Shown: piece after piece, positions 22,787 to 33,672 of the stretch
Position numbering within the stretch: position 1 is the first letter of the stretch
Layout: the number at the start of each line of letters is the position of its first letter
Source: an uncultured Gammaproteobacteria bacterium
GTDB taxonomy: Bacteria; Pseudomonadota; Gammaproteobacteria; Arenicellales; JAANXG01
Length of the DNA: 53,007 nt
Direction of reading: 5' to 3'
Assembly (NCBI GenBank): GCA_947259175.1
Contig: CAMYKW010000016.1
Location: forward strand, 1 to 53,007
Notes under the pieces: model-generated
The model's input: only the letters and a program-made list of their open reading frames with translations
Told to the model about the DNA's origin: nothing
The model's database searches: none
Position numbers and translations under genes: made by a program

Positions 22787-25396
22787 CTATAACTTGGCCC
22801 GAACTTCAAAAGTCTTGAACATCTCAAGTTGGTCGCCCACCTTGACATCGTTGTAGTTCTTGATGCCCACACCACATTCGAGGCCGGCCTTGACCTCGCT
22901 CACATCCTCCTTGAATCGCCGCAAAGAATCGATTTGACCCTCGAAAATTACCACGTTATCCCGCAGTACGCGGACCTTTTCGTTGCGGCGAGCAATGCCG
23001 TCGGTGACGTAACATCCGGCGATGACGCCAATCCTTGGCGCCCGGAAGACGTCCCGTACCTCGGCGTTGCCGACAACCTCTTCCTTGATCTCCGGCGCCA
23101 GCATGCCGGTCATCGCGGCCTTGACCTCATCCACAACGTCATAGATCACGTTGTAATAGTGCACATCGACGCCTTCGCCTTCGATAAGCTTGCGCGCGGT
23201 GGCATCGGCACGAACGTTGAAACCCACTATGATCGCATTCGACGCCATGGCCAAGTTGACATCGGACTCACTGATGCCCCCCACCATACCGTGGACTACG
23301 TTGACACGAACTTCGCTGGTGGACAACTTCTCCAATGCCTCGGTCAGCGCTTCCACGGATCCTTGCACATCGGCCTTGATCACCAGATTGAGGCTCTTCT
23401 GTTCGCCCTCGTCCATCTGCTGAAACATATTTTCCAGTTTGGCGGCCTGCTGCCGTGCAAGCTTGACTTCTTTGTGTTTCCCCTGACGAAATAACGCGAT
23501 CTCCCGCGCCTTGCGCTCATCGGTGACCGCCAGCATCTCGTCTCCAGCCACCGGCACCCCGGACAGTCCCTGAATCTCCACCGGCGTCGATGGACCAGCC
23601 TCTTTTATCCGTTTGCCGGCGTCGTTGGACATTGCACGTACACGCCCGGTTTCACGTCCGGCTAAAATCACATCGCCATGATGCAATGCGCCTTTTTGCA
23701 CGAGTATCGTCGCTACCGGACCCCGGCCCTTGTCCAGCCGGGCCTCGACCACCAGCCCGGACGCCAAACCGCTGCTTCCGGCTTTCAAATCCAGCAATTC
23801 GGATTGCAGCAGCACTGAATCGAGCAGCTGTTCCACTCCCTCGCCCGTTTTTGCGGATACCGGCACCATCAGCACATCGCCACCCCACTCCTCGGGTATG
23901 ACATCGTGGGTCGCCAGATCCTGTTTCACCCGATCTGGATCCGCCTCTTCCTTATCGATCTTGTTGATCGCTACCACGATCGGCACGTCGGCGTTCCTGG
24001 CATGATGTATCGCTTCCACCGTCTGTGGTTTAACGCCGTCGTCGGCGGCAACCACCAGAATTACGATGTCGGTGGCCTGCGCCCCGCGGGCGCGCATCGC
24101 GGTGAACGCCTCGTGGCCGGGAGTATCGAGAAAGGTGAGCACGCCCTTGGATGTGCGCACCTGATACGCGCCGATATGCTGGGTGATTCCACCCGCCTCA
24201 CCGGCGGCGACCTTAGCTTTGCGGATGTGATCCAGAAGTGACGTTTTACCGTGATCGACATGCCCCATTACCGTGACCACCGGCGGTCGCGCGCGCGCTT
24301 CTCCTTCCTCCCGCTGCTGATCGAGCAGCAAAGCTTCCGGATTGTCCGGCGCCGCGGCTTTGGCTTGGTGACCCATCTCCTCGACCACTAGAATCGCCGT
24401 GTCCTGATCCAGGACCTGATTGATGGTGACCATGGTACCCATCTGCATCAACACCTTGATCACTTCGGCGGCCTTGATGGACATCGCCACTGCGAGCTCG
24501 GCAACGGTAATCGTCTCCGGGATGGTCACCTCGCGCTTGACCGGCTCGGTGGGCCGCTCAAACCCGTGCTGGGTAGACGTAGTCTTGACCTTCTTCGGTC
24601 GCTGCATGTCGCGGGACTTGCGCCGCCCCTTGAGACTGCCGGAGACATGCAGTTCATCTCGGGTACGCCTGCCCTTGCGCTCAGCCTTTTTCGGCCGTTC
24701 GTCTTTTTTCTTTTCAGGCGCGGCGACGGGGGCGGGCGCCACTTCAGGCGCCGGCGCTTCGCTTGGCGGCTCCACGGTCTCCGCAACCTCGACCGTGGTG
24801 GGCGCTTCCTGCGCCTCTTCGGCTGCCACCTCCGCGGTTATTTCCTCCGCGACTTCGGTGATTGCCTCCACCGCGGCGGCGGCCTCTTCCGAGGTCAACT
24901 CGGGCTGCGGCTGCGTGGGCTCGGCTGTTGTACCGGTCTCTTCCGCCGCCGGTGGTAGTTGCTCGGCCTCCGCGGCGGCCTTCTCGGCAGCCTCCGCAGC
25001 GGCGGCCTCGGCGGCGGCCTGCACAGCAGCCTCAGCGGCGGCGGCTTCTTCCGCTGCCGCCTGACGTCGTTGGCGTTCCTGCTCCTCGAGCACCTCGCGC
25101 TTGACGAAGGTTCGGCGCTTACGTACCTCGACATGAATGGTTCGCGAGGTGCCGGTACGTGACGTCTGCTTGATTTCAGCCGCCGTCTTGCGCTTGAGGG
25201 AAATCTTGCTGCGCTTGGGAGTTAAGGTCCGCTGATCACCACCGCGCAGGTATGAAAGCAACGTGACTTTCTCATCTTCGCTGAGCGGATCCTTTGGTTG
25301 CTTACCGTCGATCCCCGCGTCCGCCAGCTGTTGAATCAGCTTCTCGGTTCCAATGCCGATCTGTTCTGCGAAACTTCTTACCGTAACTTGTGACAT
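22787..25396 (-). CDS. infB: translation initiation factor IF-2
   Basis: From the ATG at 25396 the protein has 869 residues. Order: N-terminal IF2-N fold ([20 protein letters not shown]), a long Ala/Glu-rich and then Lys/Arg-rich variable region (about 100-285), a second IF2-N, then the GTPase core with GHVDHGKTS at about 378-386, DTPGHEAF and NKID, and domains II to IV. IF-2 brings fMet-tRNA to the 30S subunit and promotes subunit joining. The longer frame starts at a GTG 12 bases upstream; [10 protein letters not shown] is the usual beginning. Fourteen bp separate it from nusA. Confidence 0.98.
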   Translation of the reverse strand: MSQVTVRSFAEQIGIGTEKLIQQLADAGIDGKQPKDPLSEDEKVTLLSYLRGGDQRTLTPKRSKISLKRKTAAEIKQTSRTGTSRTIHVEVRKRRTFVKREVLEEQERQRRQAAAEEAAAAEAAVQAAAEAAAAEAAEKAAAEAEQLPPAAEETGTTAEPTQPQPELTSEEAAAAVEAITEVAEEITAEVAAEEAQEAPTTVEVAETVEPPSEAPAPEVAPAPVAAPEKKKDERPKKAERKGRRTRDELHVSGSLKGRRKSRDMQRPKKVKTTSTQHGFERPTEPVKREVTIPETITVAELAVAMSIKAAEVIKVLMQMGTMVTINQVLDQDTAILVVEEMGHQAKAAAPDNPEALLLDQQREEGEARARPPVVTVMGHVDHGKTSLLDHIRKAKVAAGEAGGITQHIGAYQVRTSKGVLTFLDTPGHEAFTAMRARGAQATDIVILVVAADDGVKPQTVEAIHHARNADVPIVVAINKIDKEEADPDRVKQDLATHDVIPEEWGGDVLMVPVSAKTGEGVEQLLDSVLLQSELLDLKAGSSGLASGLVVEARLDKGRGPVATILVQKGALHHGDVILAGRETGRVRAMSNDAGKRIKEAGPSTPVEIQGLSGVPVAGDEMLAVTDERKAREIALFRQGKHKEVKLARQQAAKLENMFQQMDEGEQKSLNLVIKADVQGSVEALTEALEKLSTSEVRVNVVHGMVGGISESDVNLAMASNAIIVGFNVRADATARKLIEGEGVDVHYYNVIYDVVDEVKAAMTGMLAPEIKEEVVGNAEVRDVFRAPRIGVIAGCYVTDGIARRNEKVRVLRDNVVIFEGQIDSLRRFKEDVSEVKAGLECGVGIKNYNDVKVGDQLEMFKTFEVRAKL

Positions 25397-25410
25397 CACC
25401 GTTCCCACCG

Positions 25411-26922
25411 TTACTCGTTCTCCGCGACCTCTGCTTGTTCGAACCAGTGAGCGCGCGCCGCCATAATTAGAGCCGCCGCCCGCTCGTCTTCGAGTTCAAT
25501 ATCCGAAATCTCCAACAACTCGTCCATCGCACATTCGGCCAGATCCTCTCTCGTGCGGATACCGTGGCTGGCCAGCAGGCGCGCCGTGTGCTCGTCCATT
25601 CCATCGAGCTCCAACAAATCCGCCTGTGGCTCCGCCAACTTCAACTGCTCTTCCTGGGCAATCGCCCGGGTCACCAATGCGTCTTCCGCCCGGCTGCGCA
25701 ATTCATCCACCAATTGTTCATCAAACTCCTCGATGTCCAGGAGTTCCTGTCTGGGCACATATGCCACCTCTTCCAGTGAGGTAAAACCTTCCTGAACCAG
25801 AATGCCCGCGACGTCCTCGTCAACGTCGAGTTGTTCCATCAACATACCGCGAATGTCTTGGGATTCGCTTTCCGCCTTCTCTACCGCCTCTTGATCCGTG
25901 AGGATGTTGATCTCCCAACCGGTGAGCTCAGAAGCGAGTCGCACGTTTTGCCCGCCGCGGCCGATCGCCTGAGACAACTGGCTCTCATCGACCACAACGT
26001 CCATCGCTCTTAGCTCTTCATCCACGACGATCGACTCGACCTCCGCCGGCGCCAGGGCGTTGATCACGAATTGCGCCGGATCTTCCGACCACTTGATGAT
26101 GTCCACACGCTCTCCGGCGATCTCGTTGGACACGCTCTGCACGCGGGACCCGCGAATACCGACGCACGCGCCGACCGGGTCAATCTTGGGATCATTGGAT
26201 TTAACCGCGATTTTCGCACGCAATCCGGGATCCCGGGCGGCGCTCAGGATCTCGATGATTCCCTCTCCGGCCTCAGGGACCTCCAGCTGGAACAACTGAA
26301 TCAACAGCTCCGGCGACACGCGATCCAGAAACAATTGCGGTCCCCGTGGCACCGGCCGTACATCGCGAAGGATGGCGCGTATCCGGTCTCCGGGGCGCAG
26401 ACCTTCGCGCGGAATCATTGCCGATTTCGTGAGCACCGATTCCGCACCCCCAAGGTCGACGATGGCGTCCCCGCGCTCCAATCGCTTGACGACCCCGGAG
26501 ACCATCTCATTTTTACGTGGCTCGTACTCCGAGACGATGCGCTCGCGTTCGGCCTCGCGGACCTTTTGCATGATCACCTGTTTCGCAGCTTGTGCGGCGA
26601 TGCGGCCGAAATCCACTGGTTCCAGCGGCTGTTCGATGAATTCTCCTATTTCCATCTCGGGGTGCTCCAATCGAGCCTGGGTAAACCGGATCTGACGGTC
26701 CGGGAACTCGAGCTCTTCTTCGTCGGAGATCACTTCCCAACGGCGATAGGTGTCGTAATCACCGGTATCGCGATGGATATTCACGCGCGCATCAATATCC
26801 TCGCGGTGGCGCTTACGTGTCGCGGTCGCCAACGCAGCCTCAATCGCCTGAAAGATCACGTCTTTCTCGACGCCCTTTTCCCGGGACAACACGTCCGCCA
26901 TCAATAAGATTTCGTTCGCCAT
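25411..26922 (-). CDS. nusA: transcription termination/antitermination factor NusA
   Basis: A 503-residue protein with the proteobacterial layout: RNA polymerase-binding N-terminus ([18 protein letters not shown]), S1 domain ([23 protein letters not shown]), two KH domains ([32 protein letters not shown] and [19 protein letters not shown]) and two C-terminal acidic helix-hairpin-helix repeats that bind the alpha subunit. It modulates pausing and termination and, in E. coli, controls its own operon at the leader terminators upstream of rimP; such terminators are present here. Confidence 0.98.
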   Translation of the reverse strand: MANEILLMADVLSREKGVEKDVIFQAIEAALATATRKRHREDIDARVNIHRDTGDYDTYRRWEVISDEEELEFPDRQIRFTQARLEHPEMEIGEFIEQPLEPVDFGRIAAQAAKQVIMQKVREAERERIVSEYEPRKNEMVSGVVKRLERGDAIVDLGGAESVLTKSAMIPREGLRPGDRIRAILRDVRPVPRGPQLFLDRVSPELLIQLFQLEVPEAGEGIIEILSAARDPGLRAKIAVKSNDPKIDPVGACVGIRGSRVQSVSNEIAGERVDIIKWSEDPAQFVINALAPAEVESIVVDEELRAMDVVVDESQLSQAIGRGGQNVRLASELTGWEINILTDQEAVEKAESESQDIRGMLMEQLDVDEDVAGILVQEGFTSLEEVAYVPRQELLDIEEFDEQLVDELRSRAEDALVTRAIAQEEQLKLAEPQADLLELDGMDEHTARLLASHGIRTREDLAECAMDELLEISDIELEDERAAALIMAARAHWFEQAEVAENE

Positions 26923-26970
26923 TACTATCGCTCCTAACCGGCCGTCTCATTCATTCGTTGACCCGGCCAC

Positions 26971-27441
26971 TCAATTCTGTCGCTGGTACTCCGGCACCAC
27001 ACGTGCCTTTTCAATATCATCGAACGGCAAATCATAGGGTTCACCGTCCACTTCCACGACCACCATATCGTCGGTTACTTGCTGCAATACACCGGTAAAC
27101 CGGCGCCGACCCGCCACATAGTGATGGGTCTTCACCTTCACTTCGCTTCCCACTGCCTGCTCAAAATGGCGCCGTTTGCTCAAAGGGCGGTCCATACCCG
27201 GCGAAGACACTTCCAAGGTGTAGCGGTCCGGCAGCGGATCCTCGACATCGAGGATAGCGCTCAGCTGGTGGCTGACGCGGGCGCAGTCATCTACGGTCAC
27301 GCCGTCGGGCCCGTCGATATACACCCGCAACACCGTAGATCCACCGCTTCCCGCCAGTTCGACCGCCAGCACTTCGAACCCCAACGCCGCGGCGCCGGGC
27401 TCCAGCAGTCCGTGCAACCTGGTGTTGGTCAGTGATGCCAT
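26971..27441 (-). CDS. rimP: ribosome maturation factor RimP
   Basis: A 156-residue protein from the ATG at 27441 (AGG eight bases upstream; an in-frame TTG two codons earlier is rejected). Family landmarks: LEVLAVELAGSGGSTVLRVYIDGPDGVTVDDCARVSHQLSAILDVEDPLPDRYTLEVSSPGMDRPL. It binds early 30S intermediates and helps uS12 to join. First gene of the block. The ATG lies 18 bp past a strong terminator, which suggests that read-through controls the operon. Confidence 0.97.
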   Translation of the reverse strand: MASLTNTRLHGLLEPGAAALGFEVLAVELAGSGGSTVLRVYIDGPDGVTVDDCARVSHQLSAILDVEDPLPDRYTLEVSSPGMDRPLSKRRHFEQAVGSEVKVKTHHYVAGRRRFTGVLQQVTDDMVVVEVDGEPYDLPFDDIEKARVVPEYQRQN

Positions 27442-27458
27442 ATCCAACCTGTGTTAAC

Positions 27459-27484
27459 AAAAAAGTGGGCGCTCGGCCCACTTT
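27459..27484 (-). terminator. leader terminator (attenuator) just before rimP
   Basis: AAAGTGGGC (27462-27470) pairs with GCCCACTTT (27476-27484) around five bases and, read leftward, continues into six T. Transcripts coming from the tRNA-fMet promoter must pass it to reach rimP. Confidence 0.85.
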
Positions 27485-27544
27485 GGAATTCTCCGCGTTG
27501 TTGTGTTCCCTCGCGAACGCAGCCATAGCCCGCGTTTTGCGCCC

Positions 27545-27573
27545 AAACACAAAGCCCCGCAATGTAGCGGGGC
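27545..27573 (-). terminator. terminator immediately after tRNA-fMet
   Basis: GCCCCGC (27554-27560) pairs with GCGGGGC (27567-27573), loop of six. Read leftward the stem is followed by TTTGTGTTT. With the next one it forms a tandem of terminators between the tRNA and rimP. Confidence 0.8.
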
Positions 27574-27588
27574 CGAAGGCAGAAAATT

Positions 27589-27665
<77 letters not shown>

Positions 27666-27678
27666 TCAAGGCGGCAGG

Positions 27679-27707
27679 ATTGTACGCGATTCCAGGGGGC
27701 AGTTCAA
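27679..27707 (-). promoter_or_regulatory. promoter of tRNA-fMet and the rimP-nusA-infB operon
   Basis: Minus strand TTGAAC (27707-27702) and TACAAT (27684-27679) with an optimal 17-bp spacer. The tRNA 5' end is 13 bp beyond the -10 box. One of the best promoter matches in the window. Confidence 0.8.
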
Positions 27708-27756
27708 GCACCTGTATCTCCAACTCCTTGAAAACAAAACACTTCAGGAGCAGGGA

Positions 27757-27795
27757 GTTAGGGCCGGGTTATGGCAAAGCGGCGCAAGCCCTAAC
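27757..27795 (-). repeat. inverted repeat downstream of nuoN
   Basis: GTTAGGGC (27757-27764) and GCCCTAAC (27788-27795) are perfect complements with a 23-base loop, 12 bp beyond the nuoN stop. No T-run; it may mark or stabilise the 3' end of the nuo transcript. Confidence 0.4.
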
Positions 27796-27807
27796 GCACC
27801 GTGCGGG

Positions 27808-29268
27808 CTAGGAGACGAAACCGTTCATTACGCTGGCCACCGCAGTGAGACACAGTTGCTGAATCGGGCCGATCCAGGGAAGCACCAGCAGCACCGCCCA
27901 GGCGTTTACACCCATCACAACCTTCAAGTCGGTCGCGGCCTCGATGGCCTGCACACCCTCATCAGGGGGATCGAAATACATGAGTTTTATGACGCGTAAG
28001 TAGTAGAACGCGCCCACCACCGCGAACAATACGGCAATCACCGCCAGCCATACCAGATTGACGTCGATGATCGCCTGAATGACCGACAGTTTCGCGAAAA
28101 AACCCACCGCGGGAGGAATTCCGGCCATGGATATCATCAACAGCAACATCAATGCCGCGTACCACGAGTTCCGTTGGTTGAGTCCCTTCAAGTCATCGAG
28201 TTCGTCGGCTTCGAATCCCTCCCGGGACAATAGCAAGATCATTCCGAAGGCACCCAAACTCATGAACGCGTAGACAAGAATATAAAAGAACGCAGCGCTG
28301 TAGCCCGTCGGCGTGCCGGCCAATATCCCAAGCAGCATGAAACCCATATGGGAAATCGCCGAATACGCCAGCATGCGCTTGAGATTGGTCTGCGCTATGG
28401 CGATGAGGTTACCGGTGCCGATCGACAACACCGCGAGAATGATCACCATGTCCCGCCATGTGCCGTGCAAGTCTTCCAAGCCGCCGATCAACAACCGAAT
28501 GACAATTGCAAAACCGGCGATCTTGGGGGTGGTGCCGATAAACAGCGTGGTTGACGTCGGCGCCCCATGGTAGACATCGGGCACCCACATATGGAAGGGC
28601 ACCACACCCAGTTTGAATGCCAGGCCCACGAGGACGAAAACCAGCCCGAAAATCAACACCACGTCATCCGCCGACATGCCACCGACCGCCTGGCGTACCG
28701 TCGGTATATCCAGACTCCCCGTCAAACCATACAGGATCGACATGCCGTATAACATCATTCCCGAGGCCAGGGCGCCGAGCACGAAGTACTTCATCGCCGC
28801 CTCGGTGGCCAGCGCAGAGTCTCGCTGGAAAGCGACCATCGAATATAGGCTCAGCGACAGCAGCTCCAGACCCAAATACAGCACCAGGAAATGATTTGCC
28901 GATGCCATCACCATCATTCCAACCACCGCGAACAGCCCAAGCACAAAATACTCTCCTTTGTACAGGCCGCGCGCTTCGATGTAGTCACGGGAGTAAACGA
29001 ATACCACGAGTGTTATCAGGCAAATCGCAATTTTGACGACATCCGACAAGGCATCGTCGACAAACATATTATTGAAGGTGAATACCGGTTCCGCAGAGAA
29101 ACTCGACAGCGAAAGCAATGCGCCCACTCCCAACGTAAGCAGGGTCAAGCCATAGCTGATCACGCGCTGTTCTTTGCGGATGTACAAGTCAACCACAAGA
29201 ATCAAGCACGCCATTGTAAATACGAACAGTTCAGGGATCGCCGGAGTGACGTTGAGTGTGCCGTTCAT
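27808..29268 (-). CDS. nuoN: NADH-quinone oxidoreductase subunit N
   Basis: A 486-residue antiporter-like membrane subunit of complex I with many hydrophobic helices. It is one of three proton-pumping channels. Landmarks include FVLGALASGMMLYGMSILYG, LVGLAFKLGVVPFHMWVPDVYHGAPT with the channel lysine (FKLG), and LKRMLAYSAISHMGF. Last gene of the nuo operon; 13 bp separate it from nuoM. Confidence 0.97.
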   Translation of the reverse strand: MNGTLNVTPAIPELFVFTMACLILVVDLYIRKEQRVISYGLTLLTLGVGALLSLSSFSAEPVFTFNNMFVDDALSDVVKIAICLITLVVFVYSRDYIEARGLYKGEYFVLGLFAVVGMMVMASANHFLVLYLGLELLSLSLYSMVAFQRDSALATEAAMKYFVLGALASGMMLYGMSILYGLTGSLDIPTVRQAVGGMSADDVVLIFGLVFVLVGLAFKLGVVPFHMWVPDVYHGAPTSTTLFIGTTPKIAGFAIVIRLLIGGLEDLHGTWRDMVIILAVLSIGTGNLIAIAQTNLKRMLAYSAISHMGFMLLGILAGTPTGYSAAFFYILVYAFMSLGAFGMILLLSREGFEADELDDLKGLNQRNSWYAALMLLLMISMAGIPPAVGFFAKLSVIQAIIDVNLVWLAVIAVLFAVVGAFYYLRVIKLMYFDPPDEGVQAIEAATDLKVVMGVNAWAVLLVLPWIGPIQQLCLTAVASVMNGFVS

Positions 29269-29281
29269 TTCGATGCCTTGA

Positions 29282-30757
29282 TCACAGTTTTGACACCGCC
29301 GTCTGCGCGACCAGATTTTCCACAGAGGCGTGCATGATATCGAGCACCGGAAACGGCCACACGCCCATAATCAAAACCGTTGCCGCCAACAGGGCAAGGA
29401 ACACGACTTCCCGCGCGGAGATATCGCTGAGCGCCTCGACCGCATCATTGGCCACCGCACCGTAGATTACGCGTTTGTACATCCACAGCGTATAGGCGGC
29501 GCCGAAGATCAATGTCGTACCGGCCAACACCGCGTACCAAACGTTGACTTTAAACGCGCCCAGGATCACCAGAAACTCGCCGACAAACCCGGACGTGCCT
29601 GGCAGCCCCGCATTCGCCATCGCGAACAACATCATGAACGACGCGAACACCGGCATGGTATTGGCCACGCCGCCATAACTGGAGATCTGACGAGAGTGCA
29701 TACGATCGTACAACACGCCCACGCACAGGAATAACGCGCCGGATATGAATCCATGAGAGATCATCTGCGCGATGCCGCCCTCGATGCCCTGCTGATTGAA
29801 GATGAAGAATCCCAAGGTGACAAAACCCATATGCGCAATGGAAGAATAGGCAATGAGCTTCTTCATATCCTCCTGGACCAGGGCCACCAATGCGATGTAA
29901 ATGATCGCGATTAGGGACAACGCAATCATCACACCGGCCAGTGCATGGCTGGCGTCCGGCAGGATGGGCAGATTAAAGCGAAGGAATCCATAGCCCCCCA
30001 TCTTCAACATGATCGCCGCCAGGATTACCGAGCCGCCGGTGGGCGCCTCCACGTGCGCGTCCGGTAACCAGGTATGCACCGGAAACATGGGGACTTTCAC
30101 CGCGAACGCGGCAAAGAACGCAATAAACAGCAGGATCTGTTGTTTGATGTCGAGCGGCAACAGGTAGTAGTCGGGAATGCTGAAACTGCGGCTTTGTTGG
30201 TACAGGTAGATAAACGCCACCAGCATTAGCAACGACCCAAGCAGCGTAAACAGAAAAAACTTTATCGTCGCATAGATGCGATTGGGCCCACCCCAGATGC
30301 CGATAATGATAAACATCGGAATCAGCATCCCCTCCCAGAACACATAAAAGAGGATCGCGTCCAGCGCCGAGAATACACCATTCATGAGACCTTCCATAAT
30401 CAGGAAAGCAGCCATGTACTGCGCCACCTTGGTCTGAATGATCTGCCAACCGGCGATCACTACGATCACGGTCAAGAACGTCGTCAGCAAAATGAAAGGC
30501 AGCGAGATTCCGTCGATGCCAAGGTGATAATGGATATTAAAGGTGGCAATCCATGGCGCGAGCTCGGTGAACTGCATTACCGCCGTGGTCTTGTCGAAGC
30601 CGCCATACAGCGACAAACTGAACAGAAAGGTGATTATCGAAAACGCCAGCGCGATCTTGCGCGCGATAGGCGCGCGCTCGTCGCCTCCTGTGGCGAGCAC
30701 CAGCACACCACCCACGATCGGGGTCCAGATCACAAGGCTTAACAGGTGTGCATCCAT
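29282..30757 (-). CDS. nuoM: NADH-quinone oxidoreductase subunit M
   Basis: A 491-residue proton-pumping subunit. It carries LGIDGISLPFILLTTFL, the conserved Glu region FWEGMLIPMFIIIGIWGG, the channel lysine (FAVKVPMFPVHTWLPDAHVEAPT) and MKKLIAYSSIAHMGFVTLG. Located between nuoL and nuoN, as in the standard order. Confidence 0.97.
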   Translation of the reverse strand: MDAHLLSLVIWTPIVGGVLVLATGGDERAPIARKIALAFSIITFLFSLSLYGGFDKTTAVMQFTELAPWIATFNIHYHLGIDGISLPFILLTTFLTVIVVIAGWQIIQTKVAQYMAAFLIMEGLMNGVFSALDAILFYVFWEGMLIPMFIIIGIWGGPNRIYATIKFFLFTLLGSLLMLVAFIYLYQQSRSFSIPDYYLLPLDIKQQILLFIAFFAAFAVKVPMFPVHTWLPDAHVEAPTGGSVILAAIMLKMGGYGFLRFNLPILPDASHALAGVMIALSLIAIIYIALVALVQEDMKKLIAYSSIAHMGFVTLGFFIFNQQGIEGGIAQMISHGFISGALFLCVGVLYDRMHSRQISSYGGVANTMPVFASFMMLFAMANAGLPGTSGFVGEFLVILGAFKVNVWYAVLAGTTLIFGAAYTLWMYKRVIYGAVANDAVEALSDISAREVVFLALLAATVLIMGVWPFPVLDIMHASVENLVAQTAVSKL

Positions 30758-30761
30758 ACGG

Positions 30762-32735
30762 TCAGAACTTCAAAAACAGGGTCATCAACAAAAACAATCC
30801 AATGATCATGGCGAAAGCATAGTGATAAACATAACCGGTCTGGATGTGACGGATGATTCCTGAAAACCAACCCACCACGCGGGCGGTACCGTTCACCATC
30901 CAGCCGTCGATCACTTTAGCGTCCCCGATTTGCCAGAACACATGACCGATGCTGCGAATGCCGCGAGCGATCACCCGCTCGTAGAATTCGTCGAATCCGT
31001 ACTTGTTCATCAGCGTGCGGTAAATAGCGCTGAACTTCACCGCCAGCTTGCCCGGAAGCTCCGGCTTATCGATGTACATAACCCATGCGGCTATCGCCCC
31101 GACCAGAAATAACCAGAACGGCGGCGCCAGCATCCCGTGCAGCATAATCCCGAGCAGCAGTTCTACGCCGGTGGCGTCGGGAACTTCGTGGGCAAGTTGG
31201 GCCAGTGTGTCATGCTCCGGCAGCACCTTTAACGACTCGCCAAAAAATCCACCAAACAGCATCGGCTCCACATACCAGGCGCCGATGACCACGGATGGTA
31301 TCGCCAGCAACACCAACGGCACAGTGACCACCCATGGCGATTCCTTGACGTGACGCCGGACCTCCTGGTCCATGCGCGGCCTGCCGTGGAACGTAAGAAA
31401 CAACAGCCGGAAGCTGTAAAACGAGGTAACAAACACGCCGGCCGTCAATGCGATGTAAGCGAATCCGGATCCCGGCAGTTTCGATAAATGCACCGCCTCG
31501 ATGATCGCGTCCTTGGAGAAGAAACCGGAAAACCCCGGGAAACCGACCAGCGCCAACGTCCCGATGACGGCAGTGAGGTAGGTGATCGGCAACGGTTTGC
31601 GCAGTCCGCCCATGGCGCGCATGTCCTGCTCGTGATGCATAGCAATGATTACCGAACCCGCGGCCAGAAACAGCAACGCCTTGAAAAACGCATGGGTCAC
31701 AAGGTGAAACATTCCAGCGGCATAGGCGGATGCGCCCATCGCCACGGTCATATATCCAAGCTGAGACAACGTCGAGTACGCCACCACGCGCTTGATATCG
31801 TTCTGCACCAAACCGATCAGGGCCATGAAGAACGCGGTGATGGCGCCGATCACCATGACTACGCTGAGGGCGGTTTCAGAGAGCTCATACAACGGCGACA
31901 TGCGGGCGATCATAAATATTCCCGCGGTGACCATTGTCGCGGCATGGATCAGCGCGGAAATCGGCGTCGGGCCCTCCATGGAATCGGGCAACCACACATG
32001 CAGCGGCACCTGGGCGGACTTGCCCATGGCGCCGACGAACAGAAGCAGGCAAATAAGCGTGATCCAGGTCGTTTCTACGCCCAAAAACGGTACCGTCACC
32101 GCGGCTGCTTGGGGCGCCGCCGAGAAAACCGCCGAGTAATCCAGGCTGCCGAACAAGAACGCGATGGCCGCGATACCGAGCAAGAACCCCAGGTCCCCGA
32201 CCCGGTTGACCAGGAATGCCTTGAGATTGGCGGCAATCGCCGACTCCCGTTGAAACCAGAAACCAATCAGCAGGTAGGACACCAGACCCACGGCTTCCCA
32301 ACCGAAGAACAACTGCAGGAAGTTATTGGACATCACCAGCATCAACATCGCAAAAGTAAACAACGCGATGTAACTGAAGAATCTCTGATAGCCGGGATCA
32401 TCGTGCATATAGCCAACGGTGTATATATGCACCATTAAAGAAACGAACGTGACCACCGCCATCATTGTGGCGCTGAGTTCATCGATTAAAAATCCGATCT
32501 CGAACGGTACGCCGCCGCTGATCGCCCATGTGTACAGCGAACCGTTGAATTTGTTTCCGGCGAGCACGTCAAAATAGACCACCAATGACAATACGAAAGA
32601 AAGCGCCACGGCGGAAATGGTAATTGTGTGTGCGCCGGCGCGCCCTATCTTCTTCCCGAACACACCGGCGATGATGGATGCCACCAAGCAACTCAAGGGA
32701 ATAGCCACATAAATCAATTGCATGTTTTCAAACAT
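30762..32735 (-). CDS. nuoL: NADH-quinone oxidoreductase subunit L
   Basis: A 657-residue subunit, the largest membrane subunit, at the distal end of the membrane arm. Landmarks: IDELSATMMAVVTFVSLMVHIYTVGYM, FFGWEAVGLVSYLLIGFW, GAMGKSAQVPLHVWLPDSMEGPTPISALIHAATMV (channel lysine) and IKRVVAYSTLSQLGYM. The long C-terminal part (beyond about 500) forms the lateral helix that runs along the arm. Four bp before nuoM. Confidence 0.97.
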   Translation of the reverse strand: MFENMQLIYVAIPLSCLVASIIAGVFGKKIGRAGAHTITISAVALSFVLSLVVYFDVLAGNKFNGSLYTWAISGGVPFEIGFLIDELSATMMAVVTFVSLMVHIYTVGYMHDDPGYQRFFSYIALFTFAMLMLVMSNNFLQLFFGWEAVGLVSYLLIGFWFQRESAIAANLKAFLVNRVGDLGFLLGIAAIAFLFGSLDYSAVFSAAPQAAAVTVPFLGVETTWITLICLLLFVGAMGKSAQVPLHVWLPDSMEGPTPISALIHAATMVTAGIFMIARMSPLYELSETALSVVMVIGAITAFFMALIGLVQNDIKRVVAYSTLSQLGYMTVAMGASAYAAGMFHLVTHAFFKALLFLAAGSVIIAMHHEQDMRAMGGLRKPLPITYLTAVIGTLALVGFPGFSGFFSKDAIIEAVHLSKLPGSGFAYIALTAGVFVTSFYSFRLLFLTFHGRPRMDQEVRRHVKESPWVVTVPLVLLAIPSVVIGAWYVEPMLFGGFFGESLKVLPEHDTLAQLAHEVPDATGVELLLGIMLHGMLAPPFWLFLVGAIAAWVMYIDKPELPGKLAVKFSAIYRTLMNKYGFDEFYERVIARGIRSIGHVFWQIGDAKVIDGWMVNGTARVVGWFSGIIRHIQTGYVYHYAFAMIIGLFLLMTLFLKF

Positions 32736-32741
32736 GTATCG

Positions 32742-33047
32742 TCATCCCTTCAGCGTGTCTAAATCTTCCACATTGATCGTATGCCGGTTGCGGAACAATA
32801 CGATCAGAATCGCCAGTCCGATAGCGGATTCCGCCGCTGCCACGGTGAGTATGAAAAACACGAACACCTGACCCGCCGTATCCTGGAGGTAATGGGAAAA
32901 TGCAAGGAAGTTTATATTTATCGCGAGCAGCAGAAGTTCGATGGCCATCAACAGTATGACGACATTCTTTCGATTCAAGAAGATGCCGATCACACTCAAA
33001 CAGAACATGATTGCGCCAAGTATCAAATAGTGCGAAAGCGGAATCAT
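32742..33047 (-). CDS. nuoK: NADH-quinone oxidoreductase subunit K
   Basis: A 101-residue subunit with three membrane helices. The conserved glutamates of the proton path are present ([17 protein letters not shown] and [19 protein letters not shown]). The ATG overlaps the nuoJ stop by one base, so translation is probably coupled. Confidence 0.97.
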   Translation of the reverse strand: MIPLSHYLILGAIMFCLSVIGIFLNRKNVVILLMAIELLLLAININFLAFSHYLQDTAGQVFVFFILTVAAAESAIGLAILIVLFRNRHTINVEDLDTLKG

Positions 33048-33661
33048 TATTGCTCGTCCTTGCGCCGTTCGGCGGCCATCTTCACCAAGCGGATTCGGTC
33101 CTCACGTTGAACCGCGACTTGCTCGGCAGGATTCTGATACTTGGTCTCCGGTCGTTTGCGCAGTGTCAACGCGATTGCCGCAATGATTGCGACCAATAGA
33201 ATCAGCGCCGCGATCTCAAACGGATAGACATAGAAGGTATACAGCAATCTCCCCAGCTCCTTGGTATTACTGTAATCCTCGCCATGGGGCTCGGGGCGGG
33301 GCATATTCTGCTGATCGAAGCTATCGGCGCTCAGCACGATAACCATTTCCACGACCATCAGCAGCGCGACCAAGCCTCCGATTGGCAAATACTCTCCGAA
33401 ACCCTCACGCAGCCGGGTCAAATTGACGTCCAGCATCATCACCACGAACAGGAATAGCACCATTACCGCGCCGACGTAGACGAGAACCAGAACGATGGCC
33501 AGAAATTCCGCTTCTAGTGTCATCCAAACACAGGCGCCGCTAACAAACGCCAGCACCAGAAACAGCGCCGCCTTTACGGGATTACGAATGGTAATCACCA
33601 TCGCCGCGGCGAAAACCATGATTGCCGCAAAAAAATAAAAGGCCAGTTGTGTAAATGACAT
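33047..33661 (-). CDS. nuoJ: NADH-quinone oxidoreductase subunit J
   Basis: A 204-residue subunit with five predicted helices, including the region of the pi-bulge helix ([20 protein letters not shown]). The soluble C-terminal tail ([25 protein letters not shown]) is typical. It is preceded by a 111-bp gap, the largest in the operon, which contains a short open frame. Confidence 0.96.
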   Translation of the reverse strand: MSFTQLAFYFFAAIMVFAAAMVITIRNPVKAALFLVLAFVSGACVWMTLEAEFLAIVLVLVYVGAVMVLFLFVVMMLDVNLTRLREGFGEYLPIGGLVALLMVVEMVIVLSADSFDQQNMPRPEPHGEDYSNTKELGRLLYTFYVYPFEIAALILLVAIIAAIALTLRKRPETKYQNPAEQVAVQREDRIRLVKMAAERRKDEQ

Positions 33662-33672
33662 TACAGTTTGAC

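Noticed and set aside
24420-25064. Ser/Ala-rich frame opposite infB
   Set aside because: Complement of the Ala/Glu-rich variable region of IF-2.
26071-26907. 278-codon open frame opposite nusA
   Set aside because: Complement of a clearly coding nusA; long shadows are expected at this GC content.
31488-32438. 316-codon open frame opposite nuoL
   Set aside because: Antisense shadow of a strongly conserved gene; His/Arg/Gln-rich translation without motifs.
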